Shown piece after piece: positions 29,747-38,225 of a DNA stretch of 64,000 bases. Within the stretch, counting starts at the first letter, position 1. Every line of letters starts with the position of its first letter. Where the stretch lies: the NCBI GenBank assembly GCA_016930695.1, contig JAFGGD010000020.1:1-64000 (forward strand), written 5' to 3'. A program made the translations under genes and the position numbers. The stretch comes from Candidatus Eisenbacteria bacterium. GTDB taxonomy: Bacteria > Orphanbacterota > Orphanbacteria > Orphanbacterales > Orphanbacteraceae. The notes under the pieces are model-generated. The model saw only the letters and a list, made by a program, of their open reading frames with translations, was not told where the DNA came from and did no database searches.

Positions 29747-30025
29747 GTGGCCACGAAAAAGAAGGTAACCACTAAGAAGAAAGCCGTTACTAAGAAGAAA
29801 GTCGCGAAGAGGGTGACCAAGAAGAAAGTCACGAAGAAGAAAGTCGCCAAGAAGAGGGTCGCCAAGAAGAAAGTCGCGAAGAAGAAAGCCAAAAAGAAAG
29901 TCGCTAAGAAGAAAGTCGCCAAGAAGAAAGCCAAAAAGAAAGTCGCTAAGAAGAAAGTCGCCAAGAAGAAAGCCAAAAAGAAAGTCGCTAAGAAGGCCCG
30001 CAAGAAAGCGGCCAAGAAGAAATAA
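29747..30025 (+). CDS. Lys-rich histone H1-like DNA-binding protein
   Basis: The 92-residue protein is almost entirely Lys, Ala, Val and Thr, built from KKKVA and KKKA units, and has no acidic residue. It resembles the C-terminal tails of eukaryotic histone H1 and bacterial Hc1/HctA-like or AlgP-like proteins. It would bind DNA without sequence preference and compact or organise the nucleoid. The GTG start is eight bases after GGGAGG. Three 42-bp tandem units near the 3' end show growth by duplication. The A/G-rich codon use is forced by the Lys content. A strong promoter and terminator flank it as a single-gene unit. Confidence 0.85.
   Translation: MATKKKVTTKKKAVTKKKVAKRVTKKKVTKKKVAKKRVAKKKVAKKKAKKKVAKKKVAKKKAKKKVAKKKVAKKKAKKKVAKKARKKAAKKK
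29864..29989 (+). repeat. Three tandem 42-bp repeats inside the histone-like gene
   Basis: Units at 29864-29905, 29906-29947 and 29948-29989 each encode KKKVAKKKAKKKVA. Units two and three are identical and unit one differs by a single silent base, so the duplications look recent or are kept uniform by recombination. Confidence 0.9.
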
Positions 30026-30080
30026 GCCGGATCGCGCCGGATCCCGGTCCATCGATCGGTCCGGGGCGTCCTTGCTTGCG

Positions 30081-30110
30081 GGGCGGGTCCTTCGGGACCC
30101 GCCCTTTCTC
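30081..30110 (+). terminator. Rho-independent terminator of the histone-like gene
   Basis: GGGCGGGTCC-TTCG-GGACCCGCCC, a perfect 10-bp stem closed by a stable TTCG tetraloop, followed by TTTCTC. Confidence 0.9.
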
Positions 30111-30133
30111 TATCCGGCCGGTCGGGGTGCGTT

Positions 30134-31516
30134 ATGGGGCGGTGGACGATGCGTAAAAAGCGGAAGGCGCGGTGGGGACGGACGGCGCCGGTTCTGTTTT
30201 TCATGGCGATCCTCGCCGGTTGCGCCGGGCGGGAACGGCCGAGCGTGATTCTCATCACGATCGACACGCTCCGCGCCGACCGGCTCGGTTGTTATGGAGC
30301 GCCTCGGACCCGCACGCACGCCATGGACCGCATCGCCGCCGAGGGCGTGCTCTTTTCCGATTGCGTCACTCCCGTCCCCTCTACCTCGCCGTCGCACGCC
30401 ACCATACTCAGCGGCCTCTACCCGCGGAGTCACGGCCTCCGCGAAAACGGCGCTCCTCTCGGTGAGGATGTTCCCCTTCTCTCCGAGGCGATGCGCCGCG
30501 AAGGCTACGCCACCGTCGCCTTCGTGAGCGGCTTCCCCCTGCTCGGCGAGTTCGGTTTCGACCGTGGCTTCGACCGGTTCGACGACCGTCTCGTCGACGG
30601 ATTCGTCGACCGGGACGGCGAGCGGCGCGGGACCGAGCGAATCGCCGAGAAGACGGTGGACGCCTTTCTCGTCTGGCTCGAGAGGGAGGAAGGTCCTTTC
30701 TTCGCTTGGTTGCACTTCTTCGATCCTCACTCGGTCTACGCCGCGCCCGGTCCCTTCCGGCGGATGTACTACGACGGCCGGGAACGGGATCCGGCGAACC
30801 GGAGCCTGGAGGGGATCGAGATTCCCGCCTACCATGGACTGGCGGGCGTGACGGACGTGAATTATCCGATCGCTCTGTACGAGGGTGAGGTTTCCTACAC
30901 GGACCACCAGCTCGAACGGTTGTTGGACGGTCTGGAGCGCCGCGGCTTGGCGGACCGGGTCCTCCTTTTGGTCACCGGGGATCACGGCGAAAGCATGACC
31001 GAGCACGGGTACTACTTCGGCCATTCCCACTTTCTCTACGAGCCCTCGCTTCACGTTCCCCTGCTGATCCGTTGGCCGGGCCGGCTTCCGGAAGGGGCGA
31101 TCCGAACCGAGCCGGTTTCACTCGTCGACATTCCCGCCACACTGATGGACCTGCTCTCCCTGGGGGCGGTCTTTCCCACCGAGGGGCGGAGCTTGGCGCC
31201 GCTCGCCCGAGGGGAGGGGGACACGCGCGAGGAGGCCGTGTTCCTCGAACGCCCGCGGATCCGGTCCGCCGGTGAATTGCGGGGGGTGCGGAGCGGCCCG
31301 TGGAAATACCTGGACGACCCGGAGCGGGGCGAGGAACTGTATCGTCTCGACGTCGATCCGGAGGAGAGGGAGAACCTCATCGACACCGAGGCGGAAGAAG
31401 CCGCGCGGCTCCGCCGCATGCTGGAGGAACACATGCGGGGCGATTCCGCCGACGAGGAGTACACCGTGGACGAGGAGACGCGCAAGACGTTGCGCGGTCT
31501 CGGCTACGTGGACTGA
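30134..31516 (+). CDS. Sulfatase-fold lipoprotein lacking the formylglycine cysteine (Thr type)
   Basis: The 460-residue product has a lipoprotein signal (FFMAILAGC) and the alkaline-phosphatase/sulfatase fold: VILITIDTLRADRLGCYG, then LLVTGDHGESMTEHGYYFG with metal-ligand Asp and His, and the closing LRGLGYVD. The nucleophile loop reads PSTSPSHATILSGLYP. Where true sulfatases have Cys or Ser in C-X-P-S-R it has Thr (T-S-P-S-H), and His replaces Arg. Thr is the nucleophile in phosphoethanolamine transferases of the same superfamily, so a phospho- or sulfo-transfer on envelope molecules is plausible. An internal ATG at 30149 could be the true start. It overlaps the convergent antiporter gene by 13 bp. 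Confidence 0.82.
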   Translation: MGRWTMRKKRKARWGRTAPVLFFMAILAGCAGRERPSVILITIDTLRADRLGCYGAPRTRTHAMDRIAAEGVLFSDCVTPVPSTSPSHATILSGLYPRSHGLRENGAPLGEDVPLLSEAMRREGYATVAFVSGFPLLGEFGFDRGFDRFDDRLVDGFVDRDGERRGTERIAEKTVDAFLVWLEREEGPFFAWLHFFDPHSVYAAPGPFRRMYYDGRERDPANRSLEGIEIPAYHGLAGVTDVNYPIALYEGEVSYTDHQLERLLDGLERRGLADRVLLLVTGDHGESMTEHGYYFGHSHFLYEPSLHVPLLIRWPGRLPEGAIRTEPVSLVDIPATLMDLLSLGAVFPTEGRSLAPLARGEGDTREEAVFLERPRIRSAGELRGVRSGPWKYLDDPERGEELYRLDVDPEERENLIDTEAEEAARLRRMLEEHMRGDSADEEYTVDEETRKTLRGLGYVD

Positions 31517-33486
31517 CCCGCCCCCGCGTCGATCGACCGGTCCGACGCCGGCCGCTTCCCCCGAATCAGAAGAATCCCGATAAGAACGGCGAGCCCCGCG
31601 GGGATCGTGATCGCCGGCGACACGCCCTGCGTGGAGGGGAAGTAACCGACGACGATCGCCACGAGCATCGACGTGATCGCGTAGGGGATCTGCGTGCGCA
31701 CGTGGTCGATGTGGTCCGACGCGGAACTGACCGACGAGAGGATGGTGGTGTCCGAGATGGGCGAGCAGTGGTCGCCGAAGATGGAGCCCTCCAGGACGGC
31801 GCCGATGGAGAGCACGGTGAGGCCGAAGGCGCCCAGGGGCGACGCGTCGCCGAGTATCCAGGCGAGGGTGACCGAGTTGGGGAGGATGATCGCCATGGTG
31901 GACCAGGAGGACCCGGTGGAGAAGCTGACCAGGCAGGAGAGGATGAAGAGGATGATCGGGTAGAAGTGGGGGGAAAGCGACCGATGAAAGAGAGCCACCA
32001 GATAGTGGGCGGTGCCGATGTCCCGGCAGACGCCGCCGATGCACCAGGCGAGAAGGAGGATCAGAATGGCGAAGAAAAGCCCCTTGGTGGAATGATAGGA
32101 GGCGCGCAGGATCTCGCCGGCGGAGAGAATCCTCTGTCCCAGAAGGAGCGCGGCGGCGAGGAAGAAACCGGTCCACGCGCCGGCGGCGATCGCTTGAGTG
32201 GAGCTGGCGGCGGCGATCACGTCCCGCAGCGCGACGAGGGAAAAAACCTGGGAGAGCGCCTTCGGTTCTTCCAGCGCGCGATTGCCGGTCACCCATAGAC
32301 CGATCAGCGTGACCAGCACGACCGAGACGAGGGGGAGCGCCGCGTTCCACCATCGAAGGGGGATCCCCTCCTTGGCGGCTATTCGGGTCATCGCGTCGGA
32401 AACCATCGGCCTCGCCCTCTCGTCGATCACCGCGCCGGTGGTCCTGGACCGGTTCTCGGCGTCGAGCATGGGGCCGTACTCGCGGCGGAGCAGGATCCCG
32501 CTCAGGATGAAGAGCAGGGTGAAGATGGAATAGAAACGGTAGGGGATGGTGCGCGCGAAAACCATGTAGGGGTTTTCGGTGATCCCCACCTCGGCGATCT
32601 GCGGAGCGAACTGGCTCACCTCGTAGGCGATCCACGTGGAGAGGAGGGAGAGGCCCGCGACCGGGGCCGCCGTCGAATCGACCAGATAGGCGAGCTTCTC
32701 CCGGGAGACCCGGAAGCGGTCGGTCAGGGGGCGCATGGTGCTCCCCACCAGAATCGTGTTGGCGTAGTCGTCGAAGAAGATCACGAGGCCCATGCCGAAG
32801 GTGACCATCTGCGCGGAGCGCCGCGATCGGACCCAGCGCATCATCACGCCGATCATTCCCTGCACGCCGCCCCCCTTGCTGATGATCCCCACAAGGGCGA
32901 CCAGTCCGATCACGAAACCGATGATCTCGATGCGGAAGGAATCGAGCAGCGCCTCCTCCACCAGGTAGACACGCAGAAACGCCCAGAGGCCGAGAAGGGG
33001 ATTGAAGCCGCGGAGGAGGGTCGCGCCGAGCCAGACACCGAGGAAGAGCGCCGGGATCGTGCGCTGCAGGATGAGGGCGATGAGGATCGCCGTGAAGGGG
33101 GGAAGGAGGGCGATCCAGGAGAGATGGCGCGCCGCCGCCTCCCGTTCCGCGCCGTCGCCGACGCTCCAGAAGACCCGCGTCTCTTTCTCCCCGACCAGGA
33201 TCCGCGATCGGAGGGGCGGTCCTTCCGGCACGGGCGCGATCCCGCGTTCGACGAGCAGACCGACCAGTCGCGCGCGCGCCTCCTCCGCGATCGGCCCACT
33301 CCGTTCCTCTTCCAGGCCGGAGAGGGAGAGCTCGATCGTGCCCGGCGCCGCGCCGTTCATCCCCTCCGCGACGCGGGGGAGAAGGCTCTCCAAGGAACGC
33401 TCGGCGAGATAGAGGCGGTCGGGCGCGGGCGCGAGGAAGACCAGGGCGAGGAAGATCGCCACGATACCGATGCGGAGCTGGTTCAT
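31504..33486 (-). CDS. nhaC: NhaC-type Na+/H+ antiporter with an extra N-terminal extracytoplasmic domain
   Basis: The 660-residue protein has about 12 membrane segments. Motifs of the NhaC family include FFDDYANTILVGSTMRPL, FSTGSSWSTMAIILPN and GSIFGDHCSPISDTTILSS. It should exchange sodium for protons at the inner membrane. The N-terminus is unusual. After a first membrane segment (6-20) there are about 100 soluble residues, with predicted helices and strands, before the next segment at about 125; ordinary NhaC proteins (about 460-520 residues) lack this. It could sense conditions outside the cell. The gene converges with and overlaps the sulfatase-fold gene. Confidence 0.87.
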   Translation of the reverse strand: MNQLRIGIVAIFLALVFLAPAPDRLYLAERSLESLLPRVAEGMNGAAPGTIELSLSGLEEERSGPIAEEARARLVGLLVERGIAPVPEGPPLRSRILVGEKETRVFWSVGDGAEREAAARHLSWIALLPPFTAILIALILQRTIPALFLGVWLGATLLRGFNPLLGLWAFLRVYLVEEALLDSFRIEIIGFVIGLVALVGIISKGGGVQGMIGVMMRWVRSRRSAQMVTFGMGLVIFFDDYANTILVGSTMRPLTDRFRVSREKLAYLVDSTAAPVAGLSLLSTWIAYEVSQFAPQIAEVGITENPYMVFARTIPYRFYSIFTLLFILSGILLRREYGPMLDAENRSRTTGAVIDERARPMVSDAMTRIAAKEGIPLRWWNAALPLVSVVLVTLIGLWVTGNRALEEPKALSQVFSLVALRDVIAAASSTQAIAAGAWTGFFLAAALLLGQRILSAGEILRASYHSTKGLFFAILILLLAWCIGGVCRDIGTAHYLVALFHRSLSPHFYPIILFILSCLVSFSTGSSWSTMAIILPNSVTLAWILGDASPLGAFGLTVLSIGAVLEGSIFGDHCSPISDTTILSSVSSASDHIDHVRTQIPYAITSMLVAIVVGYFPSTQGVSPAITIPAGLAVLIGILLIRGKRPASDRSIDAGAGQST

Positions 33487-33594
33487 GGGCGCCGGTCCGT
33501 TCTCCTGTCGCCGTGGTGCCGAGCGCGGGGGAGTGCCCGCCGCGGGCTCAGTATAGCGGACCGTGGCGCCGACCTCCCGATAAAGAGGGGCGGA

Positions 33595-35328
33595 TCAGCG
33601 CTTCACCGCTCCCCCCGTCATTTTCAGCGAGTCGGCCGCGGCCGCCGCTCGCGCGAGAAGAAGGCGGGCCGCCTCCATATCCGGCCGCAGCCGGAGCGCG
33701 GCCACCGCCTCGGCCACCGCCTCTTCCGGCCTCCCGAGCCTTTCCAACACCGCCCCGAGGGCGTACCGTCCGTCGGCGAAATCGGGGTGTTCTCGGGCCA
33801 CCGTGCGCAGCTCCCGCTCCGCATCGTCCAGTCGATTCAAATAGGAGTAGCATAGTCCTAAATTGTATCGGGCGTTCCGATAGGCCGGCTCCTCCTCGAT
33901 CGCCCCGCCGAACCAGGGGATCGCCTCCTCGAACCGGCCCGCCAGGAGAAGCTGGGCGCCGGCGTTGTAATAACCCTGGGCGTACCGTTCCTTTTCGAGC
34001 CCGAGCGGATTCCAGTTGGAAAGGAGCGCCGCGCCCGCGAAGAGAACGAGAGAGAGGGCGAGGCGCCCGTCCCGGTTCCGGCGGATCCTCCGCGGCCACT
34101 CCACGAGGGCCGTCGCCGCCGGGAGGAGAAGGACCGGGAGAAGGGGCATCCGGTAACGGGCGGTCACGAAAAAGAGGACGATCCCCGCGCCGTAGACGAG
34201 GAAGAAGAGCGCCGGGAGGGCGCGGCGGCGGTCCCATCGGATGAAAACGGCGCCTGCGGCGGCGAGGGGGAAGAGGATTCCCCAGCCGAGATGCATCAGC
34301 ACCGCGAGGATCCGGGAGAAGCGGCGGAAGAAGTAGATTCCCTGATTGTTGCTCACCTCGAAGTCGTTCACCAGCAGGAAGGCCTTGCGCGCGAAAAGGC
34401 GAGCCGCGCCGCCCGGATCGTCGCGGAAGAAAGCGAATGCGCGACCCGTCCAGTAGGCGGAAACTCCGCGCCGCGAAAGCGGCTTTCCCTCGCTCTCTTC
34501 GGCGAAACGGATCATGTCGCGATAACCGCCCCACCACGTGCCGTCCGCGCCGGGCGCGATGGCGGTCATCCCGTCCGATCCCGGATTGTTGCCGATGTAG
34601 AAGTTGATCCCTCCCTGCCAGGCGATCCACACGGGCTCGCCGGCGGCGAGGTTGTGCAGGGCGACCGGCGCGATCGGCAGCGCCGCGCCGAGCAGGAAGG
34701 GGAGGACCGCCCGGCGGAGCGTCCTCGCCGGCCGCCCGTCCAGCGCGAACGCCCAGAAAGGGACCGCCGCGCCGAAGAGGAGGATGTTCGGCCTGGCGAC
34801 GGCCGAAAGGCCGAGAAGGACGCCGGCTCCGAGCCAGAGCGCCGCCCTTTCCGGCCGGTCGGCGGAGCGCGCCAGGAGAAGCAGGACCGCGAGGTCGAGA
34901 GGGATGAGAATCGAGACGATCAGGAAACTCGCCTGGAAGTAGAGCGCCATGCCGTTCAGGGCGAGAAGGATCGCGGCGACGGCCGCGGTGGTGGACGGGA
35001 AGAGCCGCCGTCCGAGCCGGTAGAGGAGGACCGGGCCGAGCGCGCCGATCGCCGCCTGGACGATCCGCGGGAAGAGAACCCCGGCGCCGCCGATCCGGAA
35101 GAGAAAGGAGAGGAAGAGGGGATAGAGGGGCGCCCGGAAGTAGGGCTCGCCGGGGAACCAGGGTTCCCCCCGGGCGAGGGCGTTCGCCCAGCGGAGATGA
35201 ATCGCCTCGTCGAGGACCGGAAGATTAAAGAAGGGGTTGGATTTGATTTCTAATAGATAAACTATTTGAAGCAGAAAAGAGAAGAGGTAGAGACAAAGGG
35301 GGAAAAGACGATCACGATTCGGCGACAT
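33595..35328 (-). CDS. Membrane glycosyltransferase-like protein with C-terminal TPR repeats, paralogue
   Basis: The 577-residue protein shares the plan of the protein at 23867: an N-terminal set of about ten membrane segments with LPVLDEAIHLRWANALARG after the first, INFYIGNNPGSDGMTAI in the periplasmic loop, and TARYRMPLLPVLLLPA. Two or three TPR units follow (YYNAGAQLLLAGRFEEA, ARYNLGLCYSYLNRLDDA, GRYALGAVLERLGRPEEA). The GT39/ArnT-like fold implies transfer of a sugar from a polyprenyl carrier; the acceptor is unknown. GGAGAGGGAAGG precedes the ATG, which lies 17 bp inside the PAS gene, so both belong to one transcript. Confidence 0.8.
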   Translation of the reverse strand: MSPNRDRLFPLCLYLFSFLLQIVYLLEIKSNPFFNLPVLDEAIHLRWANALARGEPWFPGEPYFRAPLYPLFLSFLFRIGGAGVLFPRIVQAAIGALGPVLLYRLGRRLFPSTTAAVAAILLALNGMALYFQASFLIVSILIPLDLAVLLLLARSADRPERAALWLGAGVLLGLSAVARPNILLFGAAVPFWAFALDGRPARTLRRAVLPFLLGAALPIAPVALHNLAAGEPVWIAWQGGINFYIGNNPGSDGMTAIAPGADGTWWGGYRDMIRFAEESEGKPLSRRGVSAYWTGRAFAFFRDDPGGAARLFARKAFLLVNDFEVSNNQGIYFFRRFSRILAVLMHLGWGILFPLAAAGAVFIRWDRRRALPALFFLVYGAGIVLFFVTARYRMPLLPVLLLPAATALVEWPRRIRRNRDGRLALSLVLFAGAALLSNWNPLGLEKERYAQGYYNAGAQLLLAGRFEEAIPWFGGAIEEEPAYRNARYNLGLCYSYLNRLDDAERELRTVAREHPDFADGRYALGAVLERLGRPEEAVAEAVAALRLRPDMEAARLLLARAAAAADSLKMTGGAVKR

Positions 35329-36316
35329 CCTTCCCTCTCCGGTTCCGGCGGGGGCGGGAGGCCTTCTCCGCCTGAGAGCGCGCGCGAAACGGGCGCGTCG
35401 ACGCGAGACTCTCCAAGCGGTCCATCTCCTCCCGGATACGATCCGCCTGGATTTCGAAGAGAAGCAGTTCCGCCTCCACACCGTTCCGACTCGGCGCCAC
35501 GGCCTCCGCGATCGAGCGGCAGGAACGGTGGAGCGCCTCGATCCGGCCCTTGAGGTCGGCGCATGCCTCCCGGAGCGGCCCCTCCGTCTCTCGGGGGAGT
35601 AATGGGAGAGGTTCCGCCGGGCCGGCTCCCTCCCGCGCGACGATTCCGCCGTTTCGCGCCGTCCGCTCCAGCCGGAGAACTAGCCGGTGCGGTTCGCCCA
35701 CCCGTTCCCCCCAGGGGGTCACCAGAACGTCGAGAAGGACCGGCTCCTCGCCGCCCATGCGGTGATAGGCGATTTTCTCCAGAAGGACCGGCGTCCCCTC
35801 GCGGCAGCATGCGGCAAGCGCTTCCCGGAGGGGGCGGTCCCGAAAACAGGAGACCTGCCCGCGGTAGGTCGCGGCGGAGAGCGGGTGGAGATGGAAGGGG
35901 CGGCCGACCAGCTCCGCCTTCTCTCTGAGCGAGAGAAGATCGCGTCCCGCCCGGTTCATCGAGCGGACCAGAAGCGACCGGTCCAATACGAGCACGGCGG
36001 TGTTCCAGTTTTCCACGAGTTCGTCGAGGTACCAGCGGAGGTAGTAGAACTCCTCGCGGAGGCGGGCATAGTCTTCCGATTCGTCGCGACGCATCGGCGT
36101 GCCCGTCGCCGGGCCGCCGCGGAAAAGCCGGCGGGCGACGAGGAAGTTGATAAGTGAAAGAACGCCGAACAGAACGGCGCCGATGCTGGCCGCCTCTCCG
36201 GCGGAGGGACCGAAACGGCGGATCGCCGTCAGACATCCAACGACCACGATCGCGTACTCGAGTATGACGATACCCACGATCCGGGCGGCGAGCCCGGTTC
36301 GGCGTTCAACGGTCAT
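35312..36316 (-). CDS. Membrane protein with a PAS-like sensor domain
   Basis: The 334-residue protein has two N-terminal membrane segments (about 10-30 and 45-65), a short linker helix, and a PAS-like domain (about 95-225: LVENWNTAVLVLDRSLLVRSMNRAGRDLLSL, here split as WNTAVLVLDRSLLVRSMN and RAGRDLLSL). A coiled-coil helix with a Lys/Arg-rich tail follows. There is no histidine kinase, GGDEF or DNA-binding output domain, so it may signal through a partner. The start at 36316 is used; an ATG four codons upstream (36328) lies directly on the ribosome binding site. It is co-transcribed with the glycosyltransferase-like gene that overlaps its end. Confidence 0.72.
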   Translation of the reverse strand: MTVERRTGLAARIVGIVILEYAIVVVGCLTAIRRFGPSAGEAASIGAVLFGVLSLINFLVARRLFRGGPATGTPMRRDESEDYARLREEFYYLRWYLDELVENWNTAVLVLDRSLLVRSMNRAGRDLLSLREKAELVGRPFHLHPLSAATYRGQVSCFRDRPLREALAACCREGTPVLLEKIAYHRMGGEEPVLLDVLVTPWGERVGEPHRLVLRLERTARNGGIVAREGAGPAEPLPLLPRETEGPLREACADLKGRIEALHRSCRSIAEAVAPSRNGVEAELLLFEIQADRIREEMDRLESLASTRPFRARSQAEKASRPRRNRRGKDVAES

Positions 36317-36386
36317 GGGGGGATCCATCCTCTCGGCCGCATTGTACCACAGTCCCGGCCGCCGCCGCAGCGCGCCGACATTCCGC

Positions 36387-36415
36387 TTGCGCGCTCCCCC
36401 CGGCGATCCTACAAT
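36387..36415 (+). promoter_or_regulatory. Promoter of the small envelope protein gene
   Basis: TTGCGC (36387-36392), 17 bp, TACAAT (36410-36415); the ATG follows at 36474. A TACAAT on the opposite strand near 36346 may serve the divergent PAS gene, but it has no clear -35. Confidence 0.6.
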
Positions 36416-36473
36416 GCATGCGGTGTTTTCATATCGGAGAGTGTGTTTCGTTGATTGCGACAGGGGGATAGAC

Positions 36474-36956
36474 ATGAAGGTTCGTTCCGCACTCACCTTA
36501 GGTTTGGCTTTACTCGTTCTCGCGCCTTCCGCGGCCTGGAGCGCCGGTCGCGGCGGGCGTTTCGGCATGGGATATTCCCGCTACCCGGTCGTGGGAGACA
36601 TGGCCACCCTTCGCGTCAGTTCCTACAAGTGGATGGCGGAGGGGGGATTCGCGTTCTATGACTACGGCAGCTCCCAGATCACATTCGGCGGCAAGGTCGC
36701 CGTTCGTCCCTGGGAGTACAACGGCATCCCCGTCGAGATGGGCGGCTCCTTCGCCATCAAGACGGACGGAACCTTCAACGACAAGTTCGAGCCGGCCTCG
36801 CTCATCGAACTCGGATTCCTGATCGGATTCAACACGCTGGTGACGGAGAACGTGGAGATCGGCGCCGGCGTCTATCCCCTCGCCCTCGGTCTCGGTGGGG
36901 CGGAGACGGCGATGTATCTCTTCGCGCCCGTCTTCAACATCCACTTCCTCTTCTGA
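36474..36956 (+). CDS. Secreted protein, probable small outer-membrane beta-barrel
   Basis: The 160-residue product has a signal peptide (MKVRSALTLGLALLVLAPS, cleavage near AWSA) and alternating aromatic/polar strands (GGFAFYDYGSSQITFGGKVAV, here split as GGFAFYDYGSS and QITFGGKVAV; VEIGAGVYPLALGLG). It ends in hydrophobic Phe (NIHFLF), typical of the C-terminal strand recognised by the outer-membrane assembly machinery. The family is not recognised. A good promoter lies upstream and a strong terminator downstream, so it is a highly expressed single-gene unit. Confidence 0.7.
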   Translation: MKVRSALTLGLALLVLAPSAAWSAGRGGRFGMGYSRYPVVGDMATLRVSSYKWMAEGGFAFYDYGSSQITFGGKVAVRPWEYNGIPVEMGGSFAIKTDGTFNDKFEPASLIELGFLIGFNTLVTENVEIGAGVYPLALGLGGAETAMYLFAPVFNIHFLF

Positions 36957-36989
36957 TCCGAAGCGCGGGGGCAAGAACGCGAAAGGGAG

Positions 36990-37016
36990 CGGGGCCTGCG
37001 GGCCCCGTTCTTTTTT
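36990..37016 (+). terminator. Rho-independent terminator of the small envelope protein gene
   Basis: CGGGGCC-TGCG-GGCCCCG followed by TTCTTTTTT. Confidence 0.92.
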
Positions 37017-37137
37017 GCCGTGTGGAGCCGCGCAAAGGGTAAACGCAAGACGGGACGAGCCGAGTTCGGACCGTCCCGTCTGCGATGGAGGGCGCGCCTA
37101 CAGCCCCGGCGCCGTTGGGGAACTCCTTCGGCGAAAA

Positions 37138-37362
37138 TTAAAAGAGGAACGAGAAACAGGCCAGACAGGCGATTCCCGCGATCGCTCCGCCGACGAGCAG
37201 GAAAGGCAGGGTGATCAGCACGATCGGCATCGCGATCAGGAGAAGGAGCAGCCCGCCCACGATCCTCAGGGGAAGGAACACCAAATGCAGGGCGAAGGCG
37301 ACCAGCTTGACCATGAGCAGGAGCGCTCCCAGCCCGACGAGTATCATCAACAGCTCGAACAT
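37138..37362 (-). CDS. Small hydrophobic membrane protein of unknown function
   Basis: The 74-residue product is almost wholly hydrophobic, with two membrane segments (about 2-25 and 30-70) and few charged residues. The start at 37362 (MFELLMILVGLGALLL) is chosen because GGAGGG lies upstream and the sequence before it would add a polar leader. Codon use resembles its neighbours, which supports a real gene. It lies 165 bp beyond the end of queC on the same strand and may be read from the same transcript. No family is recognised. Confidence 0.55.
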   Translation of the reverse strand: MFELLMILVGLGALLLMVKLVAFALHLVFLPLRIVGGLLLLLIAMPIVLITLPFLLVGGAIAGIACLACFSFLF

Positions 37363-37527
37363 CTCCGACCCTCCGTTCGCCCCGGCGGCCCAGCCGGGTT
37401 TCACCACTATCTACCCGGTAAGACGGGTTTTTCTTCAAAAAGGTTCAGAGATCGTGTCTTTTTTCCGGGGGCCGCGGCCGGGGCCGGAGGAATCCGGCCG
37501 GGCCCGTGATGGAGAGAAGGGGGCTAT

Positions 37528-38220
37528 TTAGGGGGTCGGGGGGGGTGTGCCGGCGTAGGGGATCGGGTCGGCGACGCCGCATCCGCGGAACGCCTCGAGG
37601 CGGAGCCGGCAGGAATCGCAGAGACCGCAGGCGCGCTCCTCCTCGACGTAGCACGACCAGGAGAGATGGAAGGGGGCGTCCATTCGCAGGCCCAGGCGGA
37701 CGATCTCCGCCTTGGAGAGATGGATCAGCGGGGTGAGGATGCGGAGTTCGCCGGCGCGGGCGGCGCCGAGACGGGCGGCCTTCTCGAAGGCGTCGAAGAA
37801 GGCGCGGGTGCAGTCCGGGTAGCCGGAGGAGTCCTGTTCCACCGCTCCGATGTAGATCCGTGAGGCGCCGATACCTTCGGCCCAGGAGACCGCGATCGCG
37901 GCGAGGTGGGCGTTGCGGAAAGGGACGTATGTGTCGGGAACGCGCGATCGGTCCACGCCGCCGGTCCGCACCGGCATCGACGGATCGGTGAGGGAGGAGC
38001 CGCCCACGGCCCGGAGGGACTCGATGGAGAGGGCGAGGCGCCGCTTCACGCCGTAGTGATCGGCGATCGCATCGAAGGCGGCGCGCTCCCGGCGCTCCGT
38101 CCTCTGCCCGTAAGAGACGTGCAGAAAGGAGGCGTCGCTCTCCCGGACGGCGATCGCCGCGGTGACCAGGCTGTCCATGCCGCCGCTTAAAAGAACCACC
38201 GATCCCGCCTGTTCCGCCAT
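37528..38220 (-). CDS. queC: 7-cyano-7-deazaguanine synthase
   Basis: The 230-residue protein has the ATP-pyrophosphatase loop VVLLSGGMDSLVTAAIA at about 8-24, FLHVSYGQRTERRE, VPFRNAHLAAIAVSWAE, and the C-terminal zinc-binding cysteines in SWSCYVEEERACGLCDSCRL (20 residues). QueC converts 7-carboxy-7-deazaguanine to preQ0 with ATP and ammonia in queuosine biosynthesis. It starts 5 bp after the queE stop, so the two are in one operon. Other preQ0 genes (queD, folE) are not in the window. Confidence 0.95.
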   Translation of the reverse strand: MAEQAGSVVLLSGGMDSLVTAAIAVRESDASFLHVSYGQRTERRERAAFDAIADHYGVKRRLALSIESLRAVGGSSLTDPSMPVRTGGVDRSRVPDTYVPFRNAHLAAIAVSWAEGIGASRIYIGAVEQDSSGYPDCTRAFFDAFEKAARLGAARAGELRILTPLIHLSKAEIVRLGLRMDAPFHLSWSCYVEEERACGLCDSCRLRLEAFRGCGVADPIPYAGTPPPTP

Positions 38221-38225
38221 CGCCT

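Noticed and set aside
29864-29989. Tandem repeats considered as a CRISPR array
   Set aside because: The units are contiguous without unique spacers and encode a Lys/Ala-rich protein in frame.
37482-37499. GGCCGGA-GGAA-TCCGGCC hairpin as terminator for queC
   Set aside because: It lies downstream of queC on the minus strand but has no U-run on that side, so it is not called.
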